Source of the DNA: Palsa-504 sp963818225
Lineage (GTDB): Bacteria > Actinomycetota > Actinomycetes > Streptosporangiales > Streptosporangiaceae
Length of the DNA: 64,000 nucleotides
Direction of reading: 5' to 3'
NCBI GenBank assembly: GCA_963818225.1
Contig: CAWFRO010000006.1
Location: 248,001 to 312,000, forward strand
Shown: positions 63,062 through 64,000 of the stretch, in pieces
Numbering within the stretch: the stretch's first letter is position 1
Layout of the letters: every line of letters starts with the position of its first letter
Made by a program: the position numbers and the translations under genes
Notes under the pieces: generated by a model
What the model was told of the DNA's origin: nothing
The model's input: only the letters and a program-made list of their open reading frames with translations
The model's database searches: none

Positions 63062-64000
63062 TCAGCCTTCCGCGGCGGTCAGCGCTCCGGCAATAGGGCC
63101 CGCGGTGAGCTCAATCTGCCAGGGCCGCGCGCCATATCCAGCTAGCACCTCAGCCACGCTACCAGGGCCGCTGGGCTGCGGCGGATCCCAGCTGAGCCTG
63201 CGCAGGGCGTCGGGGGCGAGCAGGTTCTCCACCGGCAGCCGATTGGCCTCGGCCACAGTCGTCACCGCCGCGCGCGCCGCGGCCAGGCGGGCCGCGGCGG
63301 CGGGATCGCGTTCGGCCCAGCGGTGCGCGGGCGGCGGTCCGGCCGGTACCGCTCCGGCGGTGGCATCGGGCAGCGCACTGTCGGCGCTGGTCCGCGCCTC
63401 CTCGATGGCCGCCAGCCACTCCTTTTCGTGCCGCCGGGACTGACGGCCGGTGAAGCCGGTGATCCTCGACAGCTGAGCCCAGCTGACCGGAAGTGACCTG
63501 GCCGCCTCGATGATGGCGCTATCGGGCAGGACCCGCCGGGGCGACAGGTCCGCGGCCTGGGCGATCCGGTCCCTGACCGTCCATAGCTCGCGCACCACGG
63601 CCAGCCCGCGGCGGGACGGGACCCGGTGGATGCCCGACGTGCGGCGCCAGGGGTCCGGCCGCGGCGCGGGCGGCCTGGCGGCGAGTACCGCCGCGAACTC
63701 CTGGTAGGCCCACTCGGCCTTGCCCTGGTCGGCGAGTTCTGCCGCGAGCGCGTCCCGCAGCTCGACCAGCACCTCGACATCCAGCGCCGCGTAGCGCAGC
63801 AGTTCCTCCCGCAGCGGGCGCACCGACCAGTCCGCGGCGGAATGACCCTTTTCCAGGTGGAAGCCGAGGACCTCTTCGACCAGGATGCCGAGGGCTACTC
63901 TCGGGTAGCCGAGCAGTCGCCCGGCCAGTTCGGTGTCGAACAGCTGCCGCGGCCGGAAGCCGACCTCGGCCAGGCAGGGCAGGTCCTGCGACGCCGCGTG
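63062..64000 (-). CDS. rnd: Ribonuclease D (HRDC-domain 3'-5' exonuclease), 5' end beyond right edge
   Basis: The visible 312 residues start inside the DEDD exonuclease domain: HAASQDLPCLAEVGFRPRQL then FDTELAGRLLGYPRVALG, EVLGFHLEKGHSAADWSVRP and LREELLRYAALDVEVLVEL (with the YxxxD motif). An HRDC domain follows (ELWTVRDRIAQAADLSPRRV, LPDSAIIEAARSLPV) and an Ala-rich C-terminal part. It trims structured RNA such as tRNA precursors. In M. tuberculosis the homologue Rv2681 is adjacent to dxs1. The stop is three bases before the dedA start. Confidence 0.93.
   Translation of the reverse strand, partial: HAASQDLPCLAEVGFRPRQLFDTELAGRLLGYPRVALGILVEEVLGFHLEKGHSAADWSVRPLREELLRYAALDVEVLVELRDALAAELADQGKAEWAYQEFAAVLAARPPAPRPDPWRRTSGIHRVPSRRGLAVVRELWTVRDRIAQAADLSPRRVLPDSAIIEAARSLPVSWAQLSRITGFTGRQSRRHEKEWLAAIEEARTSADSALPDATAGAVPAGPPPAHRWAERDPAAAARLAAARAAVTTVAEANRLPVENLLAPDALRRLSWDPPQPSGPGSVAEVLAGYGARPWQIELTAGPIAGALTAAEG

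Overview
The window is high-GC DNA of an actinomycete. Supporting this are frequent GTG and TTG starts, several probable leaderless promoters (a TANNNT box 6-8 bases before the start codon), an F420-type LLM oxidoreductase, a mycothiol-type DinB-like protein, an actinobacterial ferrochelatase with a C-terminal Cys cluster, and the actinobacteria-restricted families DUF3145, DUF4193, DUF4235, DUF3093 and DUF3710. Genus cannot be fixed from sequence alone. Nothing looks like plasmid, phage, IS or CRISPR DNA, and I see no rRNA or tRNA gene. It reads as an ordinary chromosomal segment.

Layout. 1-4.0 kb: alpha-glucan genes on the minus strand (GH63/MGH1-like hydrolase, then glgX running off the left edge). 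4.3-6.4 kb: an internally deleted cation/H+ antiporter, a DUF389 membrane protein and gluconokinase. 6.4-10 kb: cydD-cydC exporter. 10-14.7 kb: MarR-GNAT fusion, RsbW-like ATPase, ArsB-type permease, MarR, zinc ribbon and DUF998. 14.8-19.8 kb: CoxS-CoxM pair without CoxL, HAD phosphatase, Bax-inhibitor-1 protein, lnt, DUF3145. 19.8-28.9 kb: guaB1, folP, TetR, AlkZ-like protein, lytic transglycosylase, MFS, hemH and inositol monophosphatase. 29-36 kb: DUF4193, DUF4235, DUF3093, AI-2E-type permease, dut, DUF3710, ceoC-ceoB, TRAM methyltransferase. Together with dxs and RNase D further right, this resembles the gene content of the Mycobacterium tuberculosis Rv2681-Rv2701c neighbourhood. 36-41 kb: short adenylate kinase, GntR with a perfect palindromic operator, a small unknown protein coupled to an LLM oxidoreductase, a PEP mutase/ICL-family protein and a Pro-rich membrane protein. 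41.4-47 kb: acnA, RibD-like reductase, PrmC-like methyltransferase and small membrane proteins. 47.3-49.5 kb: a thiolase beside gene debris. 49.5-54.9 kb: DinB-like, TetR, DoxX, a multi-pass membrane protein and a CynX-type MFS. 54.9-64 kb: dxs, fprA, unknown, ppk, mutT1, dedA and RNase D (cut by the right edge).

The most striking property is the number of interrupted reading frames. guaB1, folP, fprA, a PrmC-like methyltransferase, an MFS transporter, a multi-pass membrane protein, a Pro-rich protein and the dedA tail each need a 1-2 base indel to restore the family sequence. So many, some in normally conserved housekeeping genes and several in G/C runs or short repeats, fits uncorrected assembly indels better than real gene decay. 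I did not find a clearly new multi-gene system. The best candidates for unexplained biology are the GntR/palindrome/103-aa/F420 cluster at 36.6-38.2 kb, the CoxS-CoxM pair without a catalytic subunit, and the antiporter remnant beside DUF389.
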